From Bartonella rattimassiliensis 15908 (GTDB lineage: Bacteria; Pseudomonadota; Alphaproteobacteria; Rhizobiales; Rhizobiaceae), in NCBI RefSeq assembly GCF_000278215.1, contig NZ_JH725064.1, positions 553,575 to 617,574 on the forward strand: a stretch of 64,000 nucleotides of DNA. Reading direction: 5' to 3'. Positions 51,261 through 60,679 of the stretch are shown piece after piece. Below the pieces are notes generated by a model that saw nothing but the letters and a program-made list of their open reading frames with translations, ran no database searches and had not been told where the DNA came from. A program made the translations under genes and the position numbers. Position 1 is the first letter of the stretch; the number at the start of each line of letters is the position of its first letter.

Positions 51261-51395
51261 ATACTAGTTAATTATTGATCAAAAACTTCAAAAATGAAAA
51301 TTGTCTCATTTTTTTTGCTTATGTGTTTGCGCTGACTTTATTTTTTAAGCTATGTTGATTTTTAGATCATCTAAAAAATGGTGTTTACAAAAAAA

Positions 51396-51674
51396 TCACT
51401 GCGTATCCTTATAGATATAAGATGCAGGAGGGAGTGGGTTTAAATCTTTTTTGGGCGTTGTTATGGTCTGACTTGTCTCTGGAGTGTTATAATGTGAAAT
51501 ATGTTCAGGAGATTTTGCAAAAAAAGATCCTAAAAAACCAAAAATAAACCAGATAATAACGAGTGCAAGAAGAATAGCAAAAATTCCCTTAGCGATTGCA
51601 ACACGCTGTTCACGATCTTTTCTTTCTGTAGCCATACGTTGTTCTTCATATGTGTGATAATTTTTATCAATCAT
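51396..51674 (-). CDS. small single-pass membrane protein, unknown function
   Basis: A 92-residue protein: a charged, cytoplasm-like N terminus (residues 1-27, with RMATERKDREQRVAIAKG), one clear hydrophobic segment (about 28-50, IFAILLALVIIWFIFGFLGSFF), and a proline- and threonine-rich tail. AAGGAA precedes the ATG at a good distance, and the codon use fits the neighbours, so it is likely real. I do not recognise a family. It is read against the SPOR gene and is not obviously in an operon. Confidence 0.6.
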   Translation of the reverse strand: MIDKNYHTYEEQRMATERKDREQRVAIAKGIFAILLALVIIWFIFGFLGSFFAKSPEHISHYNTPETSQTITTPKKDLNPLPPASYIYKDTQ

Positions 51675-51862
51675 AGTGGATTCCTTTTCTCAATTCCCTT
51701 ACCTTTAAAATTCTAGAAAATATGCATATACGAAATTATTCAGATATTATTTTGAAAAAACGATAATTCTAGATAAAGGTTCCAGATTAATTCATAAAGT
51801 TGAGAAAAAGAACCAAGAATAAAAGATATCTACCCTAACCTTTGAATTCTATAATAAAAACA

Positions 51863-51892
51863 TTGACACAAAGGATTTGCTAATAATAAAGT
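51863..51892 (+). promoter_or_regulatory. possible ilvE promoter
   Basis: A consensus -35 box TTGACA at 51863-51868 is followed by an AT-only stretch; TAAAGT (51887-51892, 18 bases away) is the best-spaced -10 candidate, and is weak. The ilvE start is 64 bases downstream. Confidence 0.3.
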
Positions 51893-51955
51893 TATGATCA
51901 GAATATCTCATTATTCTTATTAATAAAAATAAAACATATTCAAAAGGTTTTTCTT

Positions 51956-53062
51956 ATGAAATCTCCCGTATCGTCGCTTCCATTTAAAATAGAAAAACAC
52001 CCATCTCCTCTGTCAGACGAAAAACGTGAAAATATTCTAAAAAGTCCTGGTTTTGGTCAATTTTTTACAGACCACATGTGTACTATTCAGTGGACTGAAG
52101 ACAAAGGTTGGCACAATCCTATTATTTCTCAATACAAAAATTTAGAAATTAACCCTGCAAGTACCGTCTTACATTACGGGCAAGAAATTTTTGAAGGTCT
52201 AAAAGCATACCGAGCAAAAGATGGGCGCATTTTGCTCTTCCGTCCCGATGCCAATGCCCAACGATTTATAGAGTCAGCGCAACGATTAGCTATGCCGGCA
52301 TTACCAAAAGATATTTTTGTAGATTCCGTGCATCAATTAGTAAAGATTGATCAAAAATGGGTTTCCGATCATCCTAATATTAGCCTCTATATACGCCCAT
52401 TTATGTTTGGCAATGAAAACTTTTTGGGAGTTCGCCCTTCCCAGAAATATCTTTTTTGTATTATAGCTTCTCCAGTTGAATCCTATTTCAAAGGAGAAGA
52501 AAAATCTATCAGCGTCTGGATTGAAACAGATTATAGTCGAGCTGGTCCAGGAGGAACAGGTGCTGCCAAATGTGGTGGAAACTACGCAGCGAGCCTACTT
52601 GCACAAAAAAATGCAATTGAAAATGATTGTAGCCAAGTACTCTTCCTTGATATGGTTGAACATAAATGGATTGAAGAACTTGGTGGTATGAATGTCTGCT
52701 TTATTATGAACAATAATACACTCGTAACGCCTCCACTTACTGGAACAATTCTTCCAGGAATAACACGTCATTCTCTTTTAACATTGGCAAAAGAAATGGG
52801 ATTAGAGATAGAAGAGCGTCCTTATTCTTTTAAATCTCTTCAAGAAGATGCTGAAAGTGGACATCTTAAAGAAGTCTTTGCTTGTGGTACAGCTGCCGTT
52901 GTTACATCGATTGGCCGTTTTAGATATAAAGAGGGAGAATTTATTATCGGAAATGAGATAATTGGAGAAATTACAAAGCGGCTTTGTATACAGTTAGTCG
53001 GCCTCCAAAAAGGAGATATAGAAGATAAAAATGGCTGGGTACATTCCGTCCAACTCTCATAA
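51956..53062 (+). CDS. ilvE: branched-chain amino-acid aminotransferase
   Basis: A PLP enzyme of fold type IV, 368 residues, that reversibly transfers amino groups between Leu, Ile, Val and 2-oxoglutarate. The Schiff-base Lys205 is in GTGAAKCGGNYAAS, and EELGGMNVCFI, TPPLTGTILPGITRHSLL and the ACGTAAVVTSIG loop complete the PLP site. Length and sequence place it with the eukaryote-like/group II BCATs. It is read alone, with glpX facing it. Confidence 0.93.
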   Translation: MKSPVSSLPFKIEKHPSPLSDEKRENILKSPGFGQFFTDHMCTIQWTEDKGWHNPIISQYKNLEINPASTVLHYGQEIFEGLKAYRAKDGRILLFRPDANAQRFIESAQRLAMPALPKDIFVDSVHQLVKIDQKWVSDHPNISLYIRPFMFGNENFLGVRPSQKYLFCIIASPVESYFKGEEKSISVWIETDYSRAGPGGTGAAKCGGNYAASLLAQKNAIENDCSQVLFLDMVEHKWIEELGGMNVCFIMNNNTLVTPPLTGTILPGITRHSLLTLAKEMGLEIEERPYSFKSLQEDAESGHLKEVFACGTAAVVTSIGRFRYKEGEFIIGNEIIGEITKRLCIQLVGLQKGDIEDKNGWVHSVQLS

Positions 53063-53090
53063 TATGAAAATATTCTTATATTTATAAACA

Positions 53091-53130
53091 CTTCCATGAA
53101 TGTATCTGCCTTCATGGAAGCGTGTAATTT
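53091..53130 (+). terminator. terminator after ilvE, possibly serving glpX as well
   Basis: A perfect 10-bp stem CTTCCATGAA (53091-53100) / TTCATGGAAG (53111-53120) with a 10-base loop, followed a few bases later by ATTTTT. It lies between the convergent ilvE and glpX genes. Confidence 0.55.
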
Positions 53131-53153
53131 TTAGTAGCAACAAAAAGAAAACA

Positions 53154-54140
53154 TTAATTAAATTTTGAATGATCTTTATGCTTTGCTTTAATCTTACGGA
53201 CTGTTCCCGTATGAGAACGCATTACGATAGTTTCCGTTTGAATATAGTGAGGAGTAAATTTAACACCAGAAAGCATATTACCATCAGTCACCCCTGTTGC
53301 TGAGAATAAAACATCGCCCTTTGCCATTTCTTCCATTGTATAAGCCTTATTAGGATCACTAATTCCCATTTTAGCAGCACGGGCAATTTTCTCTTCTGTA
53401 TCAAGCAGCAAACGCCCTTGCATTTGTCCCCCGATGCAGCGTAAAGCAGCAGAAGCTAAAACACCTTCTGGCGCTCCACCAATCCCCATATACATATCAA
53501 TCCCTGTTTCTTCTGGATCAGTTGTATCAATAACAGCGGCAACATCTCCATCACCAATCAAGCGAATCGACGCTCCCGTTGCTCGTACTTCATTAACTAA
53601 TTTTTCATGACGCGATCTATCCATAATACAAACAGTAATTTGATTAACAGCCACTCCTTTAGCCTTTGCAAAAGCATGAATATTATCAGCAGGACAAGCA
53701 TCTATATCGACGATTCCCTCTGGATAACCAGGACCAATAGCAATTTTTTTCATATAAACATCAGGAGCATAAAGAAGGTTACCCTTTTCAGCAATTGCAA
53801 CGACCGCCAAAGAATTCGAAAGATTTTTAGCACAGAGTGTTGTTCCCTCCAGTGGATCAAGTGCAATATCAATCGCCAACCCATTTTTCAAACCTACTTT
53901 TTCTCCAATATAGAGCATAGGTGCTTCATCCCGCTCACCTTCTCCAATCACTACAGTACCCTCAATAGGCAATTGATTAAGTTCCTTCCGCATTGCATCT
54001 ACAGCAGCTTGATCTGCAGCCTTTTCATCACCACGTCCGCGCCAGCGGGCAGCAGCAACAGCAGCACGTTCAGTAACACGTACCAATTCAAGCGTTAAAC
54101 TACGATCAAGTTTATTTAAAATCTTTTGAGTTATGGGCAT
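53154..54140 (-). CDS. glpX: class II fructose-1,6-bisphosphatase
   Basis: A gluconeogenic phosphatase of 328 residues. The GlpX-specific layout is visible: N-terminal RAAVAAARWRGRGDEKAADQAAVDAMR, GEGERDEAPMLYIGE (metal binding), LDPLEGTTLCAKN (Asp and Glu of the active site), and GGAPEGVLASAALRCIGG. It is homologous to the inositol monophosphatase superfamily. TAGGA lies before the ATG. It follows the hom gene by 147 bases on the same strand, the hom-glpX order common in Rhizobiales. Confidence 0.95.
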   Translation of the reverse strand: MPITQKILNKLDRSLTLELVRVTERAAVAAARWRGRGDEKAADQAAVDAMRKELNQLPIEGTVVIGEGERDEAPMLYIGEKVGLKNGLAIDIALDPLEGTTLCAKNLSNSLAVVAIAEKGNLLYAPDVYMKKIAIGPGYPEGIVDIDACPADNIHAFAKAKGVAVNQITVCIMDRSRHEKLVNEVRATGASIRLIGDGDVAAVIDTTDPEETGIDMYMGIGGAPEGVLASAALRCIGGQMQGRLLLDTEEKIARAAKMGISDPNKAYTMEEMAKGDVLFSATGVTDGNMLSGVKFTPHYIQTETIVMRSHTGTVRKIKAKHKDHSKFN

Positions 54141-54287
54141 ATGAAAAAATCCTACCGAATGAATACCAGAAAAAATATATGTCCTTATTAAAGCACTAAG
54201 AATAAAGCGTTTGGCAAAAATGCAAACTTTTCACAAGAGATAAAAGCATTCAGACTTGTCTTTTTTTGTTATTATTAAAGCAGGTTA

Positions 54288-55604
54288 TCAATTCTCTGCC
54301 ATACGTTCAATACGAATGAATTGAGATTTTGCAATAAGATGTCCATCTTTTTCGATTTCTGCAAGTGCCTGTCGTACATCCACTTCTGTTGTTTCATGCG
54401 TGATTAAAATAATTGTTTTCTCAATCTGATCTTCTACAAAAGGTCTTTGAACAATCGACTCCAATGAAATGTGATTATCAGCCATATGCTTTGCAACCGC
54501 AGCAAAAACACCAGCGCGATCATGAACATTTAAACGGATAAAATAACCGCCTGCATGACGCGAAATACGTGCTTTTTTATGAGGAACAAGTTCTAAAGCT
54601 GGACGTCTTAAAACAGGTGCATAATGAAAACCAGAACGTGCTTTTGCTATGTCTGTCAAATCACCAATAACGGCTGATGCTGTTGCCATTCCTCCAGCAC
54701 CAGGACCAGAAAATAGTAATTCACCTAATAAATCACTTTGAATGGAAAGAGCATTGGTTACACCATTTATCTGAGCAATCATTGAAGATGTTGGAACCAT
54801 TGTAGGATGAACACGTTGTTCTATTCCAGCATCCGTTTTTAATGCAATCCCTAAAAGCTTAATCCGATATCCCAATTCATCAGCCGCTCGGATATCAATT
54901 TGCGAAATATTATGAATTCCTTCAACATAAACATCATCTAACGAAACAGCTGTTCCAAATGCCAAACTTGTCAACAAAGCTAATTTATGAGCCGTATCAT
55001 TTCCCTCAATATCAAAAGTTGGATCTGCTTCAACATACCCAAGTTTCTGTGCATCTGCTAAACAATCTTTAAATGAAAGACCTTCCATGAACATCCGTGT
55101 TAATATGTAATTACAAGTTCCATTGAGAATACCATAAATTCGCGATATGTGATTACCGGAAAGTGATTCCCTCATCGCTTTAATAACAGGAATTCCCCCT
55201 GCAACGGCTGCTTCAAAATGAAGAAAAACACCTTTTTTTTCTGCAATTGTAGCCAGCTCTACTCCATATCGAGCAAGAAGAGCTTTATTGGCCGTCACAA
55301 CATGATGTCCCACCTCAAGCGCTTTCTTAACAGCAATATACACAACATCCAATTCACCACCAATTAACTCCACCAAAACATCAATCTCATCAGAAACTGC
55401 CATCTCGATAGGAGAATCAAACCATTTTATACCACTCAGATCAATTCCACGATTACGGCCTTTATCGCGCGCACTAACAGCAACGATTTTGATTAATCGC
55501 CCACATTGACAAGCTAAACTATTGGCTTTTTCACATAAAACTCGCACAACTGAAGTACCAACCGTCCCAAGTCCCGCCACTCCAACTCTTAAAGTTTCTG
55601 CCAT
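54288..55604 (-). CDS. hom: homoserine dehydrogenase
   Basis: Reduces aspartate semialdehyde to homoserine, the branch toward threonine, methionine and isoleucine. It has 438 residues: an N-terminal Rossmann fold (GVAGLGTVGTSVVRVL), catalytic part with TANKALLARYG, GILNGTCNYILTRM and EADPTFDIEGNDTAHKL (with the conserved Lys/Asp/Glu set), and a C-terminal ACT domain (about 360-430, YFIRLNVHDRAGVFAAVAKHM) for feedback by threonine. The ATG at 55604 is preferred: the frame is open to 55658 but the extra residues are not family-like. Confidence 0.94.
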   Translation of the reverse strand: MAETLRVGVAGLGTVGTSVVRVLCEKANSLACQCGRLIKIVAVSARDKGRNRGIDLSGIKWFDSPIEMAVSDEIDVLVELIGGELDVVYIAVKKALEVGHHVVTANKALLARYGVELATIAEKKGVFLHFEAAVAGGIPVIKAMRESLSGNHISRIYGILNGTCNYILTRMFMEGLSFKDCLADAQKLGYVEADPTFDIEGNDTAHKLALLTSLAFGTAVSLDDVYVEGIHNISQIDIRAADELGYRIKLLGIALKTDAGIEQRVHPTMVPTSSMIAQINGVTNALSIQSDLLGELLFSGPGAGGMATASAVIGDLTDIAKARSGFHYAPVLRRPALELVPHKKARISRHAGGYFIRLNVHDRAGVFAAVAKHMADNHISLESIVQRPFVEDQIEKTIILITHETTEVDVRQALAEIEKDGHLIAKSQFIRIERMAEN

Positions 55605-56147
55605 TATCGAATCACTAATCCCTATCTTTATTAAAAAATCTTTGAAATGATATATCAATTAAGGCCAAGAGCACTTATATCCATACGAACAAAAGAAATG
55701 TCTTACTCTATTCACACCATTTTCTCTAATAGAACTCTCCCCAATTGTTTAATCAAAATTCCTTATAATACAAATATTTCAGGACTTTTATAAAATATCT
55801 CATTCAGAATGAAAATCTGCAAAACTGATAAATGCAAATTGCCACAAAGATTATCTTGTTTTCAAAAAACAGAAATCTTTTTACAAAAACGGAACTCTAT
55901 CAAAAAAGAATGAAAAAATCTTAACATTCTCATATATCAGGATAGAACATACATAAAAACTTAATGTGTATACATTATAATTCCAAAATATTATAAATAT
56001 GCAGAACAAATTCGAATATTTTACCTTAACATAAATACATTAGCATCCCTAAAAAACTATCGAATTGAAATAATAAGAACTTAAATCAAGCCTTTACCTA
56101 AGCTGATTTATTTTCAAATAAAAGGGCCCCCTCCCAATAAGAGCAAG
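55605..56147. other. AT-rich spacer upstream of the integrase 2 leader
   Basis: About 540 bases with no ORF or RNA. It lies between hom and the start of the repeated integrase leader. A short GC-rich string (GGGCCCCCTCCC near 56124) is unlike the surroundings but has no recognised meaning. Confidence 0.4.
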
Positions 56148-56317
56148 ATATTGATTTATAATGATAATTTACTGTTTTGCATATTGAATGAGAGTCCCGA
56201 ATAACGTAAGATTGTCTCATTTCAAAGCGGTTTATCTTGAATCAATCAAAACCATTCGCTTGCACGTTACAAGCGGGATGAATGTGTGGATCAAATTTAT
56301 ATAAGAAAGGACTAAAA
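56148..56317 (+). repeat. leader repeat, copy B (before integrase 2)
   Basis: The counterpart of the segment at 20609-20778. It holds a hairpin, CGCTTG (56257-56262) with CAAGCG (56270-56275) and a 7-base loop, 60 bases before the start codon in both copies, where the stem is preserved while the loop sequence differs (CACGTTA here, CACATCA there). The ribosome binding site AAGAAAGGA is shared. Confidence 0.8.
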
Positions 56318-57493
56318 ATGGCTCTTATGAACCGTCTTAATGCAAGATCTGTCGCAACATTGGGGGCTGGCAAATATAATGATAGCGCCGGCTTGCTTCT
56401 TCACAAGCGTAAAGATGGTGGTGCTCAATGGATTTTACGGTATACCATTCACGGGCGCCGTTGTGAAATGGGTTTGGGTGCATTAAGACATGTCTCTTTA
56501 AAAAAAGCCCGTGAATTGGCAAATCAATGGCGTTCTGTTTTGCATGAGGGTCGTGACCCCATTAAAGAACGTGAAAAACAAAAGCGTGAGGCAATAAGCA
56601 ATCTCCATTATTTAAAAGATATTGCACTAGATGCTTTTGAAAGTCGTAAAGCTGAATTAAAAGGAGATGGTAAGAATGGGAACTGGTTTGTACCCTTAAA
56701 ACTTCACATTTTACCAAAACTAGGTTGTTTACCCGTTTCAGAGATTACCCAAACAGAGATACGCAATACCCTCGCTCCTATTTGGCATACAAAAGCTGGA
56801 GCAGCACAAGCAGCATTGATACGTCTTAATCTTTGTCTTAAACATGCGGCTGCACTGGGATTGGATGTTGATTTACAAGCAACAACAAAAGCACGCGCGC
56901 TCTTAGGCAAACAACGCCATAAAACGCAAAATTTTCCAGCTATGGATTGGAGAAAGGTTCCGACTTTTTATAAAACACTTTGCGAAACAACAAAAACCAC
57001 ACAACTGGCTTTGCGTTTGCTTATTCTGACAGGGGTTCGTACAAATCCTATACGCCATATTCATAAAGATCAAATTGATGGGGATATATGGACTATTCCT
57101 GCTGAAAATATGAAAGGAAAGCGTGATGCTACAACAGAATTTCGCGTGCCTTTATCTTCTGAAGCATTAGACATTTTGAAACAAGCGCGCTCGCTTTCAC
57201 GCAATGATTTCTTTTTTTCTGCAACAGGTCGGGGGGCGCTTGGTGAGAAGTGTATGTCTCAATATATGTACGATATGCAAAAAACTGGACTGAACGCCTG
57301 CCCCCATGGCTTTCGCTCTAGTTTACGCAATTGGCTTGCTGAAACAACCGATGCCCCCTATGAGGTCGCTGAAACTATTCTAAGTCATACGGTAGGCGGC
57401 AAAGTAGAGCGTGCCTATCATCGGACTGACTATCTAGAACAGCGCCGTGTCTATATGGATAAATGGGCCGCTTATATCACTGGTCAATCTTAA
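56318..57493 (+). CDS. tyrosine recombinase with Arm-type N-terminal domain (integrase 2)
   Basis: A 391-residue P4-type integrase. The N-terminal Arm DNA-binding domain (about 1-90: MALMNRLNARSVATLGAGKYNDSAGLLLHKRKDGGAQWILRY is its opening, here abbreviated by motif) is followed by a core-binding region (about 100-190) and the catalytic domain with Arg241 (LTGVRTNP), His330 and Arg333 (HGFRSS), His357 (SHTVGG) and Tyr367 (AYHRTDY). All five residues are in place, so it should be active. AGAAAGGA sets the start at 56318. It is followed by an AlpA-like gene. Its first third is duplicated in decayed form at 20.8 kb. Confidence 0.93.
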   Translation: MALMNRLNARSVATLGAGKYNDSAGLLLHKRKDGGAQWILRYTIHGRRCEMGLGALRHVSLKKARELANQWRSVLHEGRDPIKEREKQKREAISNLHYLKDIALDAFESRKAELKGDGKNGNWFVPLKLHILPKLGCLPVSEITQTEIRNTLAPIWHTKAGAAQAALIRLNLCLKHAAALGLDVDLQATTKARALLGKQRHKTQNFPAMDWRKVPTFYKTLCETTKTTQLALRLLILTGVRTNPIRHIHKDQIDGDIWTIPAENMKGKRDATTEFRVPLSSEALDILKQARSLSRNDFFFSATGRGALGEKCMSQYMYDMQKTGLNACPHGFRSSLRNWLAETTDAPYEVAETILSHTVGGKVERAYHRTDYLEQRRVYMDKWAAYITGQS

Positions 57494-57496
57494 GAT

Positions 57497-57515
57497 ATGG
57501 GGTGCATAACCCCAT
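57497..57515 (+). terminator. hairpin just after integrase 2
   Basis: A perfect 7-bp stem ATGGGGT / ACCCCAT (57497-57503 and 57509-57515) with a 5-base loop begins 3 bases after the integrase stop codon. There is no T tract after it, so it may be a weak terminator or an element end rather than a true intrinsic terminator. Confidence 0.35.
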
Positions 57516-57702
57516 GATCTGTGGATAACTTTCTCTCTCTTCTCTCTCATTCGCTCTCAATAAGAAGCATAATTTATCACATCACAAATTATATGATAAG
57601 ATATTGTTTTCTATAAATAAAATACCTTCAAAAACAAACCAAAATGTGCTTAATAAATAGGCATGATTTGGTTCTATTTTTTGAGAATGAAAGGATTTTA
57701 AA

Positions 57703-57903
57703 ATGACCGAAAATGATATTCTTTTAACTGACCGTGAAAGTGCAAAATTGCTTCATATGAGTGTCTCAACTTTCCGCCGTCATGTTACCAATGGCTCTCT
57801 CCCAAAACCTTTAAAATTTGGTTTTTTATCTCGTTGGTTACAATCGGATCTTTTGAATGTCATCGAGCAAGCAAAACAGCAACGTCAAAATGACGCAGCA
57901 TAA
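57703..57903 (+). CDS. AlpA-family DNA-binding protein (excisionase-like)
   Basis: A 66-residue protein with a winged-helix/HTH of the MerR-AlpA type: LTDRESAKLLHMSVSTFRRHVTNGSLPKPLKFGFLSRWLQSDLLNVIEQ. The helix-turn-helix is at about 10-30 (ESAKLLHMSVSTFRRHV) and a wing follows with LPKPLKF. AlpA proteins often regulate excision and integrase expression in P4-like elements. AAAGGA precedes the ATG. With integrase 2, it makes a two-gene remnant without visible cargo. Confidence 0.85.
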   Translation: MTENDILLTDRESAKLLHMSVSTFRRHVTNGSLPKPLKFGFLSRWLQSDLLNVIEQAKQQRQNDAA

Positions 57904-58532
57904 AAAAACCTTGTCACATAAGTGAAAGAACAAATAAAAAGCTTTTAATTATAAATTTTCCGATATCTAAAAGTAAGGATGTAAAAAAAATAATTTTTAA
58001 TATATCCTGTGACACTTGTTTTAATATCGTTTTAATATTTTTCATATTTATCAGAGACTCTCTTTTATAGTTTGCTAAACTGAAAAGAACCTATAACTTA
58101 TGCTTGGAAGCTCCTTCTGATATGATTCGCGCTATTTTTTAATTTGATGATCAATATCGACTTTTTGCTTCATAAATTCTACAGTTCTCGCTTTATTGAT
58201 CAGCTCAAATGAATAGCCTTCTGTATAAACCTCTCTTCAACAAGTTAAATAATATTCTTATTTCATGTGTAAACATAAAATAACAAAACGATAAAATATG
58301 CAAAAAATAAACATATTTAAATGGTGTTTTGATTAGTTTCGCCTACTCCTCAAACTAAAAATCAATAAAAATATTATTCACTGAGATAACGCTCACATTA
58401 AATTTTTTATCAACCATGATAATTCTATATTTTTTCTACAAAAAATCTTAGAAAACAAAATGACCCAAAGTAAGAGCCGCGCAAAAATTATTCAACAAAA
58501 CACATTTTTTCAAAAAAAACGACATAGAGGGC
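57904..58532. other. spacer between the AlpA gene and the tRNA-Glu promoter
   Basis: About 630 AT-rich bases. Every frame is broken; no ORF, RNA or clear remnant of an element gene was recognised. Any vanished cargo of the integrase 2 element would have lain here. Confidence 0.45.
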
Positions 58533-58561
58533 TTGCGAAGTAAAAAGATCCTCTCTATAAG
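58533..58561 (+). promoter_or_regulatory. tRNA-Glu promoter
   Basis: TTGCGA at 58533-58538 and TATAAG at 58556-58561 are separated by exactly 17 bases, a good sigma-70 type pair. Transcription would begin near 58568, about nine bases before the mature tRNA. Confidence 0.6.
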
Positions 58562-58576
58562 CTTCATCATTGGTTT

Positions 58577-58651
58577 GCGCCCATCGTCTAGCGGTTAGGA
58601 CATCGCCCTTTCACGGCGGAAACAGGGGTTCGATTCCCCTTGGGCGTACCA
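58577..58651 (+). tRNA. tRNA-Glu(TTC)
   Basis: A complete 75-nt cloverleaf. The acceptor stem GCGCCCA pairs with TGGGCGT (one G-U at the first pair), the D arm is CGTCTAGCGGTTAGGAC, the anticodon loop CTTTCAC gives TTC, the T arm holds GGTTCGATTCC, and CCA is encoded. It is 0.7 kb after the AlpA gene; no duplicated 3' end was seen in the window, so it is not shown to be the attachment site of integrase 2. Confidence 0.95.
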
Positions 58652-59301
58652 TATATCTCTTTATCATACGTAATCTATTGATTTTATCGGCCTTTTTTAA
58701 GGTGCGGGATAATGATAAAGGTTCAGGAGTAGGATTTTTAAAGGGATCTCTTCGTAAAAGGGGTACAGGGATTGTAATGTGATTAGTTTTTTTGTTCCAT
58801 TTCGAGGAGAGTATTTTGTTATGCACAATTAATAAAATAGAGATTAATAAATAATAGAAAATTCTCTTTTATATAAATCATATTCATGTATCTGCTGTTA
58901 TTTTTAAATTAATATCAGCGTTGTTATTTGTACATTTCTATCAACCTTCAAAACTGGAATTTATCTAAAGTGTGTTTTAACAGACCGTCGTTTTAGTGTT
59001 GAAATAGCAATATAAAAATTAAATGCTTATTTACCGAACACAAAAGCTCAAGAAACCATAATTTAGAATACGATTAACTTATTAAATAAAACTTTGATAA
59101 CAAAGATGTACACTTGTTACCTAGTAATCTACTTATTTTATTTTTATCAAACAAGCTTCTCATCAATCATACAATAACTACAGGTTTGTAACCACATCAC
59201 TTCTTTTCAAAAATTAACCTTTCCAACAAAATTTTATACTCTATTGATCATATGCCCATATTTGAATACTCTTTTCCTTTGTTTTCCCTTTTCATTATAA
59301 A
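58652..59301. other. long spacer between tRNA-Glu and the icd leader
   Basis: About 650 bases. Two overlapping open stretches on opposite strands just after the tRNA (58.66-58.83 kb) have weak start sites and are probably not genes. The rest is AT-rich and empty as far as I can see. Confidence 0.45.
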
Positions 59302-59335
59302 CTTTTAAGTGATATAAAGTAATATCACTTAAAAG
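59302..59335. promoter_or_regulatory. perfect 14-bp inverted repeat before icd
   Basis: CTTTTAAGTGATAT (59302-59315) and ATATCACTTAAAAG (59322-59335) are exact inverted copies around a 6-base spacer. The right arm ends about three bases before AAAGGA, the icd ribosome binding site. It may be a dyad operator for a repressor or, as RNA, a leader stem close to the translation start. There is no T tract after it, so it is not an intrinsic terminator. Confidence 0.6.
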
Positions 59336-59349
59336 AAAAAGGACTTCTA

Positions 59350-60564
59350 ATGGTAAAGATCAGAGTAGAAAACCCCGTTGTTGAACTTGATGGGGATGAA
59401 ATGACCCGCATCATTTGGAAATATATCAAAGATAAATTAATCCATCCATATCTCGACATTGATCTCAAATATTATGATCTTTCCGTCAAAAATCGAGACA
59501 CAACCAATGATCAGGTAACTATTGATTCTGCCAATGCTATCAAAAAATATGGGGTTGGTATAAAATGTGCAACCATCACACCTGATGAGGCACGCGTTAA
59601 AGAATTTAACCTAAAAAAGATGTGGAAATCACCCAATGGCACCATCCGCAACATTCTAGGAGGAGTGATTTTTCGCGAACCCATTATCTGTAAAAATGTC
59701 CCTCGCCTTGTTCCTAATTGGTCAAAACCAATTATTATCGGACGTCACGCTTTTGGTGATCAATATAAGGCAACAGATTTTAAATTTCCAGGCAAAGGAA
59801 AATTAAGTATTAAATTTGTAGGTGATGATAATCAAGTTATTGAACATGATGTTTTTGATGCTCCAAGCGCAGGAGTTGCCATGGCGATGTATAACCTTGA
59901 TGAGTCAATTCGCGATTTTGCCCGAGCATCCTTTAATTATGGACTACAGCGGGATGTTCCCGTTTATCTTTCAACAAAAAATACCATTCTAAAAATTTAC
60001 GATGGTCGTTTTAAAGATATCTTTCAAGAAATATTTGATACAGAATTTAAAAATGAATTTAAAAATCGTAAATTATATTACGAACACCGTCTCATTGATG
60101 ATATGGTTGCTTCTACATTAAAATGGTCAGGTGGATACGTGTGGGCATGTAAAAACTATGATGGTGATGTTCAATCTGATATTGTTGCCCAAGGCTTTGG
60201 TTCTCTTGGTCTCATGACCTCTGTTCTTATGACACCTGACGGTAAAATTATTGAAGCAGAAGCAGCACATGGAACAGTAACACGCCATTACCGTCAACAT
60301 CAAAAAGGTGACGAAACATCAACAAATTCTATTGCCTCTATTTTTGCGTGGACACGTGGATTGGCACATCGTGCCAAACTGGATAACAATGAGAAATTAA
60401 AAAACTTTGCCACGACATTGGAAGAAATTTGTATTAAAACCGTTGAAGAAGGTTTTATGACTAAAGATCTTGCGCTCTTAATTGGGCCTAAACAAAAGTG
60501 GCTTTCTACAACAGGTTTCCTTGATAAAGTTGATGAAAATCTCAAAAAAGCCATGAGCAATTAA
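59350..60564 (+). CDS. icd: NADP-dependent isocitrate dehydrogenase
   Basis: A 404-residue TCA-cycle enzyme of the eukaryote-like (type II) homodimeric class: [24 protein letters not shown] at the start, [24 protein letters not shown] near 90-113 (substrate loop), the Tyr and Lys of the active site further on, the metal-binding segment beginning [26 protein letters not shown] near 249-274, and [17 protein letters not shown] (NADP binding). A good AAAGGA site precedes the ATG. A dyad repeat lies just upstream and a clear terminator follows. It is a single-gene transcript. Confidence 0.96.
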   Translation: MVKIRVENPVVELDGDEMTRIIWKYIKDKLIHPYLDIDLKYYDLSVKNRDTTNDQVTIDSANAIKKYGVGIKCATITPDEARVKEFNLKKMWKSPNGTIRNILGGVIFREPIICKNVPRLVPNWSKPIIIGRHAFGDQYKATDFKFPGKGKLSIKFVGDDNQVIEHDVFDAPSAGVAMAMYNLDESIRDFARASFNYGLQRDVPVYLSTKNTILKIYDGRFKDIFQEIFDTEFKNEFKNRKLYYEHRLIDDMVASTLKWSGGYVWACKNYDGDVQSDIVAQGFGSLGLMTSVLMTPDGKIIEAEAAHGTVTRHYRQHQKGDETSTNSIASIFAWTRGLAHRAKLDNNEKLKNFATTLEEICIKTVEEGFMTKDLALLIGPKQKWLSTTGFLDKVDENLKKAMSN

Positions 60565-60579
60565 ACTATTATTTAAATA

Positions 60580-60616
60580 AAATTCAAAGCTCTAAATAGA
60601 GCTTTGAATTTCTCTT
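60580..60616 (+). terminator. intrinsic terminator after icd
   Basis: A perfect 14-bp stem AAATTCAAAGCTCT (60580-60593) / AGAGCTTTGAATTT (60598-60611) with a 4-base loop, followed by a short T-rich tail. It ends icd before the MFS gene. Confidence 0.7.
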
Positions 60617-60679
60617 GGCAAATTTAAAAAACTGTCTTATAAGTGGGAAGAGAGTAAAATTTTTTAAGTAGCAAAAACA

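Noticed and set aside
53607..54098. Plus-strand ORF of 163 codons inside glpX
   Set aside because: Antisense shadow of a conserved gene with no domain and Ser/Asn/Ile-rich composition.
58611..58826. Minus-strand ORF of 71 codons ending in tRNA-Glu
   Set aside because: The C terminus (RPRGIEPLFPP) is a tRNA read-through artefact and the start is a GTG without a convincing ribosome binding site. The proline-rich middle might be a remnant, but nothing supports it.
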